The translations under genes were made by a program, and so were the position numbers. Positions 1 to 10,985 of a stretch of DNA of 64,000 nt are shown in pieces. This stretch comes from Callorhinus ursinus (taxonomy: Eukaryota; Chordata; Mammalia; Carnivora; Otariidae). Every line of letters begins with the position of its first letter. The first letter of the stretch is position 1. The stretch spans positions 1,821,404 through 1,885,403 of the forward strand of contig NW_020313165.1 in assembly GCF_003265705.1 (NCBI RefSeq). Reading direction: 5' to 3'. A model generated the notes under the pieces. The model was not told where the DNA came from. It searched no databases and saw nothing but the letters and a program-made list of their open reading frames with translations.

Positions 1-70
1 TCCCACATCTCTCCTCCCTACTCAGGCACACTCTCTCTCTAAATAAATAAAAATCTTTTTTTAAATAAAT
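1..70 (+). mobile_element. Can-SINE 3' tail cut by the window edge
   Basis: A CT-rich tract followed by AAATAAATAAAAATC and a T/A-rich end matches the 3' end of the other plus-strand Can-SINEs in this window. The tRNA-like head would lie upstream of position 1. Seen: tail only; the family is inferred from the other copies. Confidence 0.6.
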
Positions 71-239
71 GGACAGTGAGAGACAAAAATGAAACTGTTT
101 ATTATTACATCCCCTAGCTTGTGCTTGCTCAGGTAAGCTTTATTTAGTGGGGAAAGGGTAGGATTATTAGAAAAATACATGAATCTCCATTAAATTTAGA
201 TTCCATATAAACAACAAATACTTTTTATGTAATGCTACA

Positions 240-800
240 AATGTTGCATGGAATTTCAGGATATTAAAATATTCACTATTCATCGAAATTCAAATTTAAT
301 TGAGATTTCAGCATTTTCATTTACCAAATCTGTCAATTCTACATTCCTTATATTACTTAATGCTTTTTGGATGGAAAGTCTTGCTTGGTATCAGAAGCAT
401 CACCTGTGCTTTCTTCTTATTATATTTTTCTGGTATATTTTCCCATCCATTTATTTTAACCATTCTGGATCACTTTAATATTAGATGTGTCTCATGTACA
501 CAGCAAAGAATTGGGTTTTGATTTGTGTACTCCAGTCAAACAAATCTTTTCTTACTGAGTTAAGTCCATTTAAGTTTATTATTATGGATAATATGTTTGG
601 TTTCAGTTCTTCCATATCGTGTTATCATACATATATTGCATGTCAATGCAAAATCATTTCACACTGTTGGCTTTTTTCTTTCTTTTTTTATTCTCTTGGT
701 AAGTAGAGAGGATTATATTTTTATTCTAAAAGACTTTTCTATGAATCATTCTTTGGTTTTCTCCCTGTGGGGTTGGTATAGACTGTCTTCTGGTCTTAAC
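240..800 (-). mobile_element. old L1 remnant, ORF2 5' region, antisense
   Basis: Read on the minus strand this resembles the L1 segment around the start of ORF2. The plus-strand text AGATGTGTCTCATGTACACA followed by 'agtccatttaagtttattat' parallels the young L1 at 5220-5330. Many substitutions and stops make it an old, non-coding copy. Boundaries are approximate and the subfamily is not resolved. Confidence 0.55.
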
Positions 801-988
801 CATTAGCTATTAGCAGGTGGCCTACTCCCCATGGCTGTCTCTAGCTCCAGGTTTTGATAACTGATGTTTCTCACTTCAGGTGTGGAAGGGTTGGGGGTGA
901 TGCAGTAGGCAAACAGCACATTGCTATTATTAGTGCCAAGTAATCAATGCTACCTTGTGGTTTACTTATATCCAGACCAAACATGTAT

Positions 989-1101
989 AATTAGCCCCCA
1001 TTTTATTTTTTTATAAAGATTTATTTATTTGAGAGGGAGAAAGAGAGAGAAAGGGAGTGCACACAGAGGGGAGGGGCAGAGAGAGAGGCAGAGAGAATCT
1101 T
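989..1101 (-). mobile_element. Can-SINE, 3' half, interrupted by L1-A
   Basis: The A-tail end (T-rich on plus) and CT-rich region (read as GAGA) of a minus-strand Can-SINE. The SINE target duplication AATTAGCCCCCATTT is at 989-1003; its partner with one mismatch is at 8291-8305. The SINE body breaks at about 1090, where the L1-A duplication AGAGAGAATCTT (1090-1101) begins; it resumes at 8162. The SINE is therefore older than L1-A. Confidence 0.9.
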
Positions 1102-1559
1102 TTTTTAAATAATTTTTTATTGTTATGTTAATCACCATATATTACATCATTAGTTTTTGATGCAGTGTTCCATGATTCATTGTTTGTGCATAACACCCAG
1201 TGCTCCACGCAGAATGTGCCCTCTTTAATACCCATCACCAGGTTAACCCATCCTCCCACTCCCCTCCCCTCTAGAACCCTCAGTTTGTTTTTCAGAGTCC
1301 ATCGTCTCTCATGGTTTGTCTCCCCCTCCGAATTACTCCCCTTCATTCTTCCCCTCCTGCTATCTTCTTCTTTTTTTTTCTTAACATATATTCCATTATT
1401 TGTTTCAGAAGTACAGATCCGTGATTCATCAGTCTTGTACAATTCACAGTGCTCACCATAGCACATACCTTCCCCAATGTCTATCACCCAGGCACCACAT
1501 CCCTCCCACCCCCCACCACTCCAGCAACACTCAGTTTGTTTCCTGAGATTAAGAATTCC
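1102..1559 (-). other. 3' UTR and A tail of L1-A
   Basis: Runs from the ORF2 stop to the A tail. On the minus strand it contains G-runs (plus-strand C-runs around 1501-1528 and 1252-1270), the kind of G-rich tract known from mammalian L1 3' UTRs, and a purine-rich stretch at about 1340-1382. An AATAAA lies on the minus strand at 1121-1116. The same sequence in plus orientation closes L1-B at 39300-39755. Confidence 0.85.
1116..1121 (-). promoter_or_regulatory. AATAAA polyadenylation signal of L1-A
   Basis: TTTATT on the plus strand, AATAAA on the element's strand, about 15 nt before the A tail at 1102. This spacing is usual for L1 transcripts. Confidence 0.75.
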
Positions 1560-4500
1560 TCATATCAGTGAGGTCATATGATACATGTCTTTCTCTGATT
1601 GACTTATTTCACTCAGCATAACACCCTCCAGTTCCATCCACGTCGTTGCAAATGGCAAGATCTCATTCCTTTTGATGGCTGCATAATATTCCATTGTGTA
1701 TATATACCACCTCTTCTTTATCCATTCATCTGTCGATAGACGTCTTGGCTCTTTCCACAGTTTGGCTATTGTGGACATTGCTGCTATAAACATTGGGGTG
1801 CACGTACCCCTTCGGGTCCTTACATTTGTATCTTGGGGGTAAATACCCAGTAGTGCAATTGCTGGATCGTATGGTAGCTCTATTTTCAACTGTTTGAGGA
1901 ACCTCCATACTGTTTTCCAGAGGGGTTGCACCAGCTTGCATTCCCACCAACAGTTGTAGGAGGGTTCTCCTTTCTCCACATCCCTGCCAACATCTGTCGT
2001 ATTCTAACTTGCTAATTTTAGCCATTCTGATGGGTGTGAAGTGGTATCTCATTGAGGTTTTGATTTGGATTTCCCTGATGCTGAGCGATGTTGAGCACTT
2101 TTTCATGTGTCTGTTGGCCATTTGGATGTCTTCTTTGGAAAAATGTCTGTTCATGTCTTCTGCCATTTCTTGATTGGATTATTTGTTCTTTCGGTGTGGA
2201 GTTTGAGAAGTTCTTTAAAGATTTTGGATACTAACCCTTTATCTGATATGTCATTTGCAAATATTTTCTCCCATTCTGTCAGTTGTCTTTTGGTTTTGTG
2301 GACTGTTGCTTTTGCTGTGCAAAAGCTTTTTATCTTGATCAAATCCTAAGCGTTCATTTTTGCCCTGGCTTCTCTTGCCTTTGGCGATGTTTCTAGGAAG
2401 AAGTTCCTGCAGCTGAGGTCAAAGAAGTTGCTGCCTGTGTTCTCCTTTAGGATTTTGATGGACTCCTGTCTCACGTTTAGGTCTTTCAACCATTTGGAGT
2501 CTATTTTTGTGTGTGGTGTAAGGAAATGGTCCAGTTTCATTCTTCTGCATGTGGCTGTCCAATTTTCCCAACACCATTTGTTGAAGAGACTGTCTTTTTT
2601 CCATTGGACATTCTTTCCTGCTTTGTCAAAGATGAGTTGACCATAGAGTTGAGGGTCCATTTCTGGGCTCTCGATTTTGTTCCATTGATCTATGTGTCTG
2701 TTTTTGTGCCATTACCATACCATCTTGATGATGACAGATTTGTAATAGAGCTGGAAGTCCGGAATTGTGATGCTGCCAGCTTTGCTTTTCTTTTTCAAGA
2801 TTCCTCTGGCTATTCGGGGTCTCTTCTGGTTCCATACAAATTTTAGGATTACTTGTTCCATTTCTTTGAAAAAGGTGGATGGTATTTTGATGGGGATTGC
2901 ATTGAATGTGTAGATTGCTCTAGGTAGCACTGACATCTTCACAATATTTGTTCTTCCAATCAATGAGCATGGAACGTATTTCCATTTCTTTGTGTCTTCC
3001 TCAATTTCTTTCATGAGTATTTTATAGTTTTCTGAGTACAGATCCTTTGCCTCTTTGGTTAGATTTATTCCTAGGTATCTTATGGTTTTGGGTACAATTG
3101 TAAACGGGACCGACTCCTTGATTTGTCTCTCTTCTGTTTTGTTGTTGGTGTATAGGAATGCCACTGATTTCTGTGCATTGATTTTATATCCTGCTACTTG
3201 ACTGAATTCCTGTATGAGTTCTAGCAGTTTTGGGGTGGAGTCTTTTGGGTTTTCCACATACAGTATCATATCACCTGCAAAGAGTGAGAGTTTGACTTCC
3301 TCTTTTCCGATTTGGATGCCTTTGATTTCTTTTTGTTGTCTGGCTAGGACTTCTAATACTATGTTGAATAGCAGTGGTGAGAGTGGACATCCCTGCCGTG
3401 TTCCTGACCTTAGCGGGAAAGCTCTCAGTTTTTCCCCATTGAGAATGATATTCGCTGTGGGTTGAAATAGATGGCTTTTATGATATTGAGGTATGTACCC
3501 TCTGTCCCTATACTCTGAAGAGTTTTGATCAAGAAAGGATGCTGTACTTTTTAAAATGCTTTTTCTGCATCTATGGAGAGGATCATATGGTTCTTGTTCT
3601 TTCTTTTATTAATGGATTGTATCACATTGATTGATTTGTGGATGTTGAACCAACCTTGCAGTGCAGGGATAAATCCCACTTGGTCGTGGTGAATAATCCT
3701 TTTAATGTACTGTTGGATCCTATTGGCTAGTATTTTGGTGAGAATTTTTGCATCCATGTTCATCAAGGATATTGGTCTGTAATTCTCCTTTTTGATGGGG
3801 TCTTTGGTTTTTTGATCAAGGTAATGCTGGCCTCATAAAATGAGTTTGGAAGTTTCCCTTCCATTTCTATTTTTTGGAACAGTTTCAGGAGAATAGGTAT
3901 TAATTCCTCTTTAAATGTCTGATAGAATTCCTCTGGGAAGCCGTCTGGCCCTGGGCTTTGGTTTTTTGGGAGATTTTTGATGACCGCTTCAATTTCCTTA
4001 GTGGTTATAGGTCTGTTCAGGTTTTCTATTTCTTCCTGGTTCAATGTTGGTAGTTGATACATCACTAGGAATGCACCCATTTCTTCCAGGTTATCTAATT
4101 TGCTGGCATAGAGTTGCTCATAAAATGTTCTTATAATTGTTTGTATTTCTTTGGTGTTGGTTGTGATCTCTCCTCTTTCATTCATGATTTTGTTGATTTG
4201 GGTCATTTCTCTTTTCTTTTTGATCAGTCTGGCCAGGGGTTTATCAATCTTGTTAATTCTTTCAAAGAACCAGCTCCTAGTTTCGTTGATCTGTTCTACT
4301 GTTCTTTTGGTTTCTAGTTCATTGATTTCTGCTCTGATCTTGATTATTTCTCTTCTCCTGCTGGGTTTAGGCTTTCTTTGCTGTTCTTTCTCCAGCTCCT
4401 TTAGGTGTAGGGTTGGGTTATGTATTTGAGACCTTTCTTGTTTCCTGAGAAAGGCTTGTATTGCTATATACTTTCCTCTCAGGACTGCCTTTGCTGTATC

Positions 4501-5357
4501 CCAAAGATTTTGAACAGTTGTGTTTTCATTTTCATTGGTTCCATGAATTTTTTAAATTCTTCTTTCATTTCCTGGTTAACCCATTCATTCTTTAGTAGGA
4601 TGCTCTTTAGCCTCCATGTATTTGAGTTCTTTCCGACTTTCTTCTTGTGATTGAGTTCTAGTTTCAAAGCATTGTGGTCTGAAAATATGCAGGGAATAAT
4701 CCCAATCTTTTGGTACCAGTAGAGACCTGATTTGTGACCTAGGATGTGATCCATTCTGGAGAATGTTCCATGGGCACTAGAGAAGAATGTGTATTCTGTT
4801 GCTTTGGGATGGAATGTTCTGAATATGTCTGTAAAGTCCATTTGGTCCAGTGTTTCATTTAAAGTCTTTATTTCCTTGTTGATCTTTTGCTTAGATGATC
4901 TGTTCATTTCAGGGGGGAGTGTTAAAGTCCCCCACTATTATTGTATTGTTGTCAATGTGTTTCTTTGCTTTTGTTATTAATTGCCTTATATAATTGGCTG
5001 CTCCCACGTTAGGGGCATAGATATTTACAATTGTTAGATCTTCTAGTTGGAAATACCCTTTAAGTAGGATATAGTGTCCTTCTTCATCTCTTATTACAGT
5101 CTTTGTTTTAAAATGTAATTTGCCTAATATAAGGATTGACACCCCAGCTTTCTTTTTGTGTCCATTAGCATGGTAAATGGTTTTTCACCCCCTCATTTCA
5201 ATCTGGGGGTGTCGTTGCATCTAAAATGAGTCTCTTGCAGACAGCATATGGATGGGTCTTGTTTTTTAATCCAATCTGATAGCCCGTGTCTTTTGATTGG
5301 GGCATTGAGCCCATTTACATTCAGGGTATCTATTGAAAGGTATGAATTTACTGCCAT
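1560..5357 (-). pseudogene. L1-A ORF2 (endonuclease-reverse transcriptase), broken
   Basis: ORF2 would encode the L1 endonuclease, reverse transcriptase and Cys-rich domain that nick target DNA and copy L1 RNA in the nucleus. The ATG is at 5357-5355 and the stop at 1562-1560, about 1266 codons, normal for mammalian L1. Recognisable parts in order: endonuclease with GDFN (about 4923) and SDHNALKLELN (about 4650-4690); RT motif SIDAEKAF (about 3555-3580); the FADD box read as FAGD at 3281-3270; the KINAQKS segment; a thumb region; and the C-terminal Cys/His knuckle near 1930-1990. Disabling changes seen include a frameshift just after GDFN (about 4909), a stop at 3553-3551 right after AEKAF, GGT for GAT at 3275-3273, and an extra base at 1954/1955 in the knuckle. 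Further breaks lie between the surviving open segments. Confidence 0.93.
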
Positions 5358-5439
5358 TGTATTGCCTGTAAGGTGACTGTTAACTATATGTTGTCTGTGT
5401 TCCTTTCTGATCTTTGCTGCTTTTAGGCTGTCTGTTTGC

Positions 5440-6317
5440 TTAGAGGACCCCTTTCAATATTTCTTGGAGGGCTTGTTTCGTGTTTTCAAATTCCTTTAGT
5501 TTTTGTTTGTTCTGGAAGCTTTTGATCTCTCCTTCTATTTTCAATGACAGCCTAGCTGGATATAGTATTCTTGGCTGCATATTTTTTCTCATTTAGTGCT
5601 CTGAAGATATCTTGCTAGTCCTTTCTGGCTTGCCAGGTCTCTGTGGATAGGTCTGTTGCCAATCTAATATTTCTACCATTGTAGCTTACATATCTCTTCT
5701 CCCAAGCTACTTTCAGGATTTTCTCTTTGTCTCTGAGACTCGCAAGTTTTACTATTAGATGTCGGGGTGTTGACCTATTTTTACTGATTTTGAGAGGGGT
5801 TCTCTGTGCCTCCTGGATTTGGATGCCTGTTTCCTTCCCCACATTAGGGACATTCTCTGCTATTATTTGCTCCAATATACCTTCTGCCCCTCCCTCTCTT
5901 TCTTCTTCTTCTGGGATCCCAATTATTCTAATGTTTTTCATCTTATCGTATCGCTTATCTCTCGAATTCTGCCCTTGTTGTTTCTCTCTCTTTTTCTCAG
6001 CCTCTTTATTTTCCATCATTTGGTCTTCTATATCGCTGATTCTTTCTTCTGCCTCCTTTATCCTAGCAGTTAGTGGCCCCATTTTTGATTGCACCTCATT
6101 AATATCCTTTTTCATTTTGACTTGGGTAGATTTTAGTTCTTTTATTTCCTATTTCTCTAATAACTTCCACACTTTTTTCAAGCCCAGCTAGTATCTTTAA
6201 AGTCATGATTCTGAACTCTAGGTCCGACATCGTACTAATGTCCGTATTGAGTAGGTCCCTGGCAGACGGTACTACCTCTTGGTCTTTTTGCTGAGGTGTT
6301 TTTTTTCGTCCTGTCAT
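5440..6317 (-). pseudogene. L1-A ORF1 (RNA-binding protein), broken
   Basis: ORF1 protein normally forms trimers and coats L1 RNA. The start MTGRKKTPQQKDQEV is at 6317; the likely natural stop is TAA at 5442-5440, giving about 290 codons. An N-terminal helical segment is followed by a coiled-coil-like run (KEAEERISDIEDQMMENKEA, about 6070-6000), then an RRM-like core (NIRIIGIPEEEER, about 5950) and a C-terminal domain. Three breaks are visible: a frameshift between the first open segment (ending 6099) and the second (starting 6115); a TAG at 5617-5615 where a Trp codon before QDIF is expected; and an extra A in the A-run opposite 5582-5587, after which the frame reads MQPRILYPAR. Expected residues come from the family pattern, not from an alignment. 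Confidence 0.9.
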
Positions 6318-6527
6318 TTTGTCCAGAGGAGAACAGATGAATGAGAGAACAGAATGCTAACAGGTTAACAACGTCCCCAGCAAATATACTGTATACAAAT
6401 CAGAAAAGACTTGAAACCAGGGGACAAGAAAGGGAAAGAAAGAAGAGAAAAAAAAAAAAGGAAAAAGAAAAAGATGAAAACAAACAAAAACAGAACAAAT
6501 AAAAAAAAACAGAATATGATCAAATAT

Positions 6528-7023
6528 GATCAGGCTAATGCATAGATCAGTGCTACACAGTAGGTTTTTGGCATATTTTGGTCTGTTAGAAGAAAGTGCC
6601 TGCTAAAATTTTAAAGGAAGAAGACTTATATATGTACAAAATAAGGGTTGATACAATGAAGGGATGCCAGATGACTCTAAAGATGGGAATTATAAAAGAT
6701 TTTATAGAAGGAATTGTTAAGATAAGAAGTTGTTTTTAAAAAGAAAGAAGAAGATTTAAAAAGAAAAAGAAAAAAGGAAAGAAAGAAAAAAAAAGGGAGA
6801 GAATGTGATCAGGCAGGAGACCAGAACAACGCCATACACTAGTGATTTATGGTACATTTTGATCTGTTAGAAGAAATTGTATCTCAAAATTTTAAAGAGA
6901 GAACAACTTATATATATATATGCCAAAAAGAAGGGTAACTACTGTGAAGGGATAAAAATATGACTCTAAAAATGAAAAATAAAAAATGTTTTTTTTTAAA
7001 AAGTGATTGATAAGATGTTGTTT
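6528..7023 (-). repeat. two-unit tandem duplication of about 280 bp in the L1-A 5' UTR
   Basis: Unit one begins GATCAGGC at 6528 and unit two GATCAGGC at 6807 (279 bp offset). Both then carry a 'tctgttagaagaaa' block, 'aaaattttaaag', 'acttatatat', 'gaagggat', 'atgactctaaa' and end 'gataaga.gttgttt' at 6721 and 7009. The units are diverged by substitutions and indels. A/G-rich linkers separate them. Confidence 0.85.
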
Positions 7024-8137
7024 GAAAACGGGAAAAAGAAAAATTCAAAAAAAAAACAGTTAAAAAATTAACTTTGAAAAACTAATGAATTATAGTAAAA
7101 AAGCCATGAATTCTCTGTGCAGTATTCCCTTAGCCCTGGAGTTCTCCTGTTCTCCTTGATCGGTAAACTTGGTCTTGGCTTGCTGGCTGTTCGTGCTGAT
7201 CTTCTGTGGGAGGGGCCTGTTGCCGTGGTTCCCAAATGTCTTTGCCGGAGGCTAAATTGCCCTGTCGTTGTGTGTCCAGGCTAAGCAAGCTGCTCCGGGT
7301 TGCTCTCAGGAGCTTTTGTTCCCTGCAAGCCCTCGGTACAGCCTTGGAGGACTGGGGTGAAAATGGTGGCCTCCCAATCTCCGCCCGGAGGAGCTGAGAA
7401 CTCGGGGCCCCGCTCCTCAGTGCGCCCCCAGAGAATAGCAGTCACTCCCATCTCCCCGGTCTCCGGCCGCACTCCGTGCTCACCCGGCCTGTGATTGAGC
7501 ATTTCTATGTCTGGCACCGGACCCTGTGTGGAGTCTCCAAACCCAGCAGATCCCTGTGGTGTGCTCCCGTGACGCTCCTCCTGGGAGAGGAAGGGGAGTC
7601 TCCCTGGCTCTGCTGCTTGTTGGGTCCCTGCTGGAGGAGCAGTGGCCCGACTGGGCCGTGAATCACAGTTTATGGCCACCCCGAGTTGAGAGCCCGTGCC
7701 TCGGCTCTGTCTCTGCAGCCGGCTTCCCCGCTCCGATACCTGGGAGCTCTGCTGCACTCAGGCACCCCTGGTCTTTCTGTGACCCCGAGGGTCCTGAGAC
7801 CACACTGTCCCGCAAAGTTTCCATCCCCCGCTTAGCCACTGGAGCCTCGTCCCTCAGCGGAGCCGACTTCTAAAAGTTCCGATTTTGTGCTCCACGGCTC
7901 TATCACTTGCCAGAAGCGGCCGATGAGGCCCCCTCCCCCGCCGTCTATCCTCCCGAATATCGCCTCGGATTCACTTCTCTGCACGTCCTACCTTCCAGAA
8001 AGCGGTCGCTCTTCTGTTCAGAGTATTGTTACTCTTCTTATCTTCGATCTCCTGTTGAGTTCGTAGGTGTTCAGAATGGTTTGATCCCTATTCAGCTGAA
8101 TTCCTGAGACCAGACGAAATCCAGGTCTCCTACTCCT

Positions 8138-8148
8138 CCACCATCTTG
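8138..8148 (-). promoter_or_regulatory. YY1-like site at L1 5' end
   Basis: CAAGATGGTGG on the element strand, about 13 bp inside its 5' end. Human L1 has a YY1 site (CAAGATGGCCG) at the equivalent place, where it fixes the transcription start. Binding here is inferred from the motif and position. Confidence 0.65.
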
Positions 8149-8161
8149 CTCCTATCTAGGG

Positions 8162-8305
8162 AGAGAGAATCTTAAGCAGACTCCCCGCTGAGTGTGGAGC
8201 CTGATATGGGGCCAGTACTCAACCCTGAGATCACAACCTGAGCTGAAAAAAGAATCAGCTGCTTAACTGACTGTGCCACCCTAGTGCCCCAATTAGCGCC
8301 CATTT
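8162..8305 (-). mobile_element. Can-SINE, 5' half, separated from 989-1101 by L1-A
   Basis: Starts with the second copy of the L1-A duplication (8162-8173) and continues the SINE body to its tRNA-like head, which ends near 8290. The SINE target duplication AATTAGCGCCCATTT follows at 8291-8305. The head is diverged (CCACCCTAGTGCCCC), consistent with an older copy. Confidence 0.9.
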
Positions 8306-9020
8306 AAAACTTTTCTTAAACATACCAAACTTGATAATTTCATGCATTTCTTGCTAACCCTGACTGATATACAAAGTAAACATTTCATTAACAAATAACA
8401 AAAGCCATCATAGTGGGGGCTACAATGAGAAAGAAGAAAAAGATCATTGAACATAGAAGATAATTCTGAAATATTTCCCAAAATATATAAGAAGGAGATG
8501 GAGATAAAAATAAGAAAATGTGCACTACAATGTATCCAAGATCATAGGTGTCTGTTATGTATAAAATCTCTATTCCCAAAGAAAGAACATAGATGGTAAA
8601 GAATCAATAATGAAGGAAATAATAAAAGAGCTGACTTGCAGAAAAAGAGCCTGCAAATTGAAATGGATCACCAATATTCAGGGAAAACACTGAGGAGATC
8701 TTTCCTTAACTTGAACTGGAAAATACTGAACAGGCATGACACCTATCACAATGACTGATTTATGGAAGTCTTTTCCCAGTGAATTCAGTCAATCTCACAA
8801 TTCTTCAACATGCCCCTAGAGATCGCTATTAATAATCCATCAGATATGTAAATTGGATGAACTCTGTTTTCCTCCCAGAATTTAACATAAAATTTAATTA
8901 AGATTAAGAGACAAGAAAATACTGTTTCTCCAAATGTGTAGGTTGGAAAAATGTGGCTGCCTAAAAAAGGTAGCTTCTATGTGACAAAAGGTGCATAAGG
9001 GTAATAACCCTGCTATATTG
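8306..9020. other. no recognisable gene or repeat
   Basis: AT-rich unique-looking sequence. The open frames are short and lack family features. Confidence 0.5.
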
Positions 9021-9092
9021 GTTACTGTTTGCCAGCACCTAGCACCCTGTGAATGCTCAGTAGATATTCACTGGGTGAATGAAAGATACAAA
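9021..9092 (+). mobile_element. L2 LINE 3' end fragment
   Basis: CAGCACCTAGCACCCTGTGA, then 'tgctcagtagatattcactgggtgaatgaa', matches the conserved L2 3' terminus. Very old, short copy. Confidence 0.6.
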
Positions 9093-10985
9093 AATGAAGC
9101 TGGCCTCAGAAATCTCAGTGACACTAAAATGTCAGAAGAAAATTGAATAACATTTATAGAAGAAAAATAAATATGATCCAGTCATTGTAGATAAAATATT
9201 TCTCAGAAATGGTAGGCTCAGAAAATGCCTTATCTAAATAGCCTTCTTAAAGAAAAAAAAATCATAAAAATATTTTATGCAAACAAAAATGTTTCAGAGT
9301 AAAAATATATGAGTGTCAGTTCAGAGTATCATGTGTTATGATAGCATCATAATTACTGACCTCAGATTAATAAGCAAAAAAAATGTTTATCCTAAAGAAA
9401 TATTCAGTGGTAAGCATGATATTCAAGAAGGCTATATTTAGTATGTAGAAAAGAATAAAAACAATGACTGGAGTTCTTATTAATAAGCTATGGCTCACTC
9501 ATAAAATAGATTAGAAGAAGTCATTAAAATTATATTTTCAGGAATTAGTGGCCTATGAAAAATGTTATAGTTTGATGTTAAATGAAATGAGAGGATGCAA
9601 AAAAATTAGGTGAGTTTGGTTTCAGACTCTGCATTATATAGTATTTCATTAATTCCAAGGTACATAGTTTTTATATTTTAACATTCTGCAAGAGATAACA
9701 CTTTATAGTTGATGGGATCTTAGAATGATTTAAATATAGCAATTTATTTATGATGAATTAAGAATTACGGGATTTGTTTACTTGAATTTATTGATCAGGT
9801 CTTACTGATCTTTGTAACCCTTTCTCCTCACACGATAAATGCTATTGAATTTATGGCACTCAGTGTGCAATGGTATTGTTGAATGACTGAAATAGTTTTT
9901 GAGTGAACAGTCCATCATATTTTTATGCTTTGAGAAACAAGAAATGCTTCAGTATCCAAATACATTTTTCCCACAATCAGCAAACAAGAGAATTCCATTA
10001 AAGTTTTACTAAATTTTGAAAAAAAAAAAAAGTAATGTGAAAACAAAGTGGAATGATTTTCTGGAGAGAATTCTGTAAGCAATGCCTTTAAAAAATATCA
10101 GTGAACTGACAAAACTGTATTCATCCACTGACTACAGATTGCACTGATTTTGTATCTTGTTGGAGATATGGACCCAATTCCTTCCAGAGGCCATTAATAT
10201 TATTAATTCTCATGTTTCTTTTTAACTGCTGACATGTCCTGCACTGTGCTAAGTTTATAGCTATTGATTAGCAGAACTATGGAGAAGATTAAAAAGAATT
10301 TTTAAAACCTAAATCTTGTGCTTTTTTTTTTTTTGATAGAACTTCTTGTGTCTTTGAAGTTTAAAAGAATACTAATGCAAAGTAGTGTCTTTTTATACTA
10401 AATCACATTTTTTTTTACTATGCTTTAAAATCTGGAAGCAATGTTGCAGTCAAATACTTTAGAATATATTATCTTCTCCCTATTTAATTGGGGGGAAAAG
10501 CCATAAATATCCTCAGCTGTGAAGTGAAATGAATTTTTTTATCAATATTCTGTGAGAAATCTGTGGAGTTACTTAGTTTGCCCTAACTACCTAGAAAGAT
10601 AATTAAAAAATAAAAATCAATAATAGCATCTTGAAATCTAACCATCAACATGTCAGATTTAAACTGAATTTATATTAAAAGCATGTTGACATGGATGAGT
10701 TTTTCAGTTTTAGGTAAAAGGCTATTATCATCACCCATCTGTTTAAGAAAATACATGATTGCATATAATTTTTATATATAGTGGATGGTAAATTTTCCAC
10801 ACAGTGTATATTACCTTATTTAATGTAAAAGTGTAATGTTAAGGCTACTTCTAGCCTATGTAATTGTTTTCCTGTTTAAGGCACATAAAGCTCGTCAGAT
10901 GAAGAATTTCACTTCTTAAGGTTTAGATGTGTCAATGTGTTTTGATTATGGAGGATATCTTGTTGGAATAAAAGTAGTTAGAGTT
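9093..10985. other. AT-rich sequence, nothing recognised
   Basis: Contains short A- and T-runs (10020-10031, 10321-10335) but no coding, RNA or confident repeat signature. It may hold very old repeats that only a profile search would show. Confidence 0.45.

Larger units (their letters stand above)
1102..8161 (-). mobile_element. L1-A: near full-length LINE-1, inactive
   Basis: A complete L1 layout on the minus strand: GC-rich 5' UTR (about 7100-8161), A/G-rich duplicated section, ORF1 (6317-5440), ORF2 (5357-1560), a 3' UTR with G-rich tract, AATAAA and A tail. It is flanked by a perfect 12-bp duplication AGAGAGAATCTT at 1090-1101 and 8162-8173. The rebuilt empty site, read on the minus strand, is TT/AAGA, a common variant of the L1 endonuclease target. 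Both ORFs carry frameshifts and stops and the reverse transcriptase active site is changed, so it cannot move on its own. It resembles arctoid L1 families by its 3' end; exact subfamily is unknown. Confidence 0.95.
6318..8161 (-). promoter_or_regulatory. 5' UTR of L1-A with internal promoter region
   Basis: The distal part (about 7100-8161) is GC- and CpG-rich in sharp contrast with the surrounding AT-rich DNA. The proximal part (6380-7090) is A-rich and partly duplicated. L1 5' UTRs carry an internal RNA polymerase II promoter; here that is inferred from position and from the YY1-like site at the start. Open frames on both strands in this block are not recognisable proteins. Confidence 0.75.

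Noticed and set aside
5727..6191. 154-codon open frame on plus
   Set aside because: Exactly antisense to L1-A ORF1; its hydrophobic, Ser-rich composition is a by-product of the complementary coiled-coil coding sequence.
7281..7757. 158-codon open frame on minus in a CpG-rich block, and overlapping plus frames
   Set aside because: Lies in the L1 5' UTR upstream of ORF1; high GC lowers stop frequency. No similarity to a protein I know.
7200..8100. CpG island as a cellular gene promoter
   Set aside because: It is the 5' UTR of L1-A, bounded by the element's target duplication, with no exon on either side.
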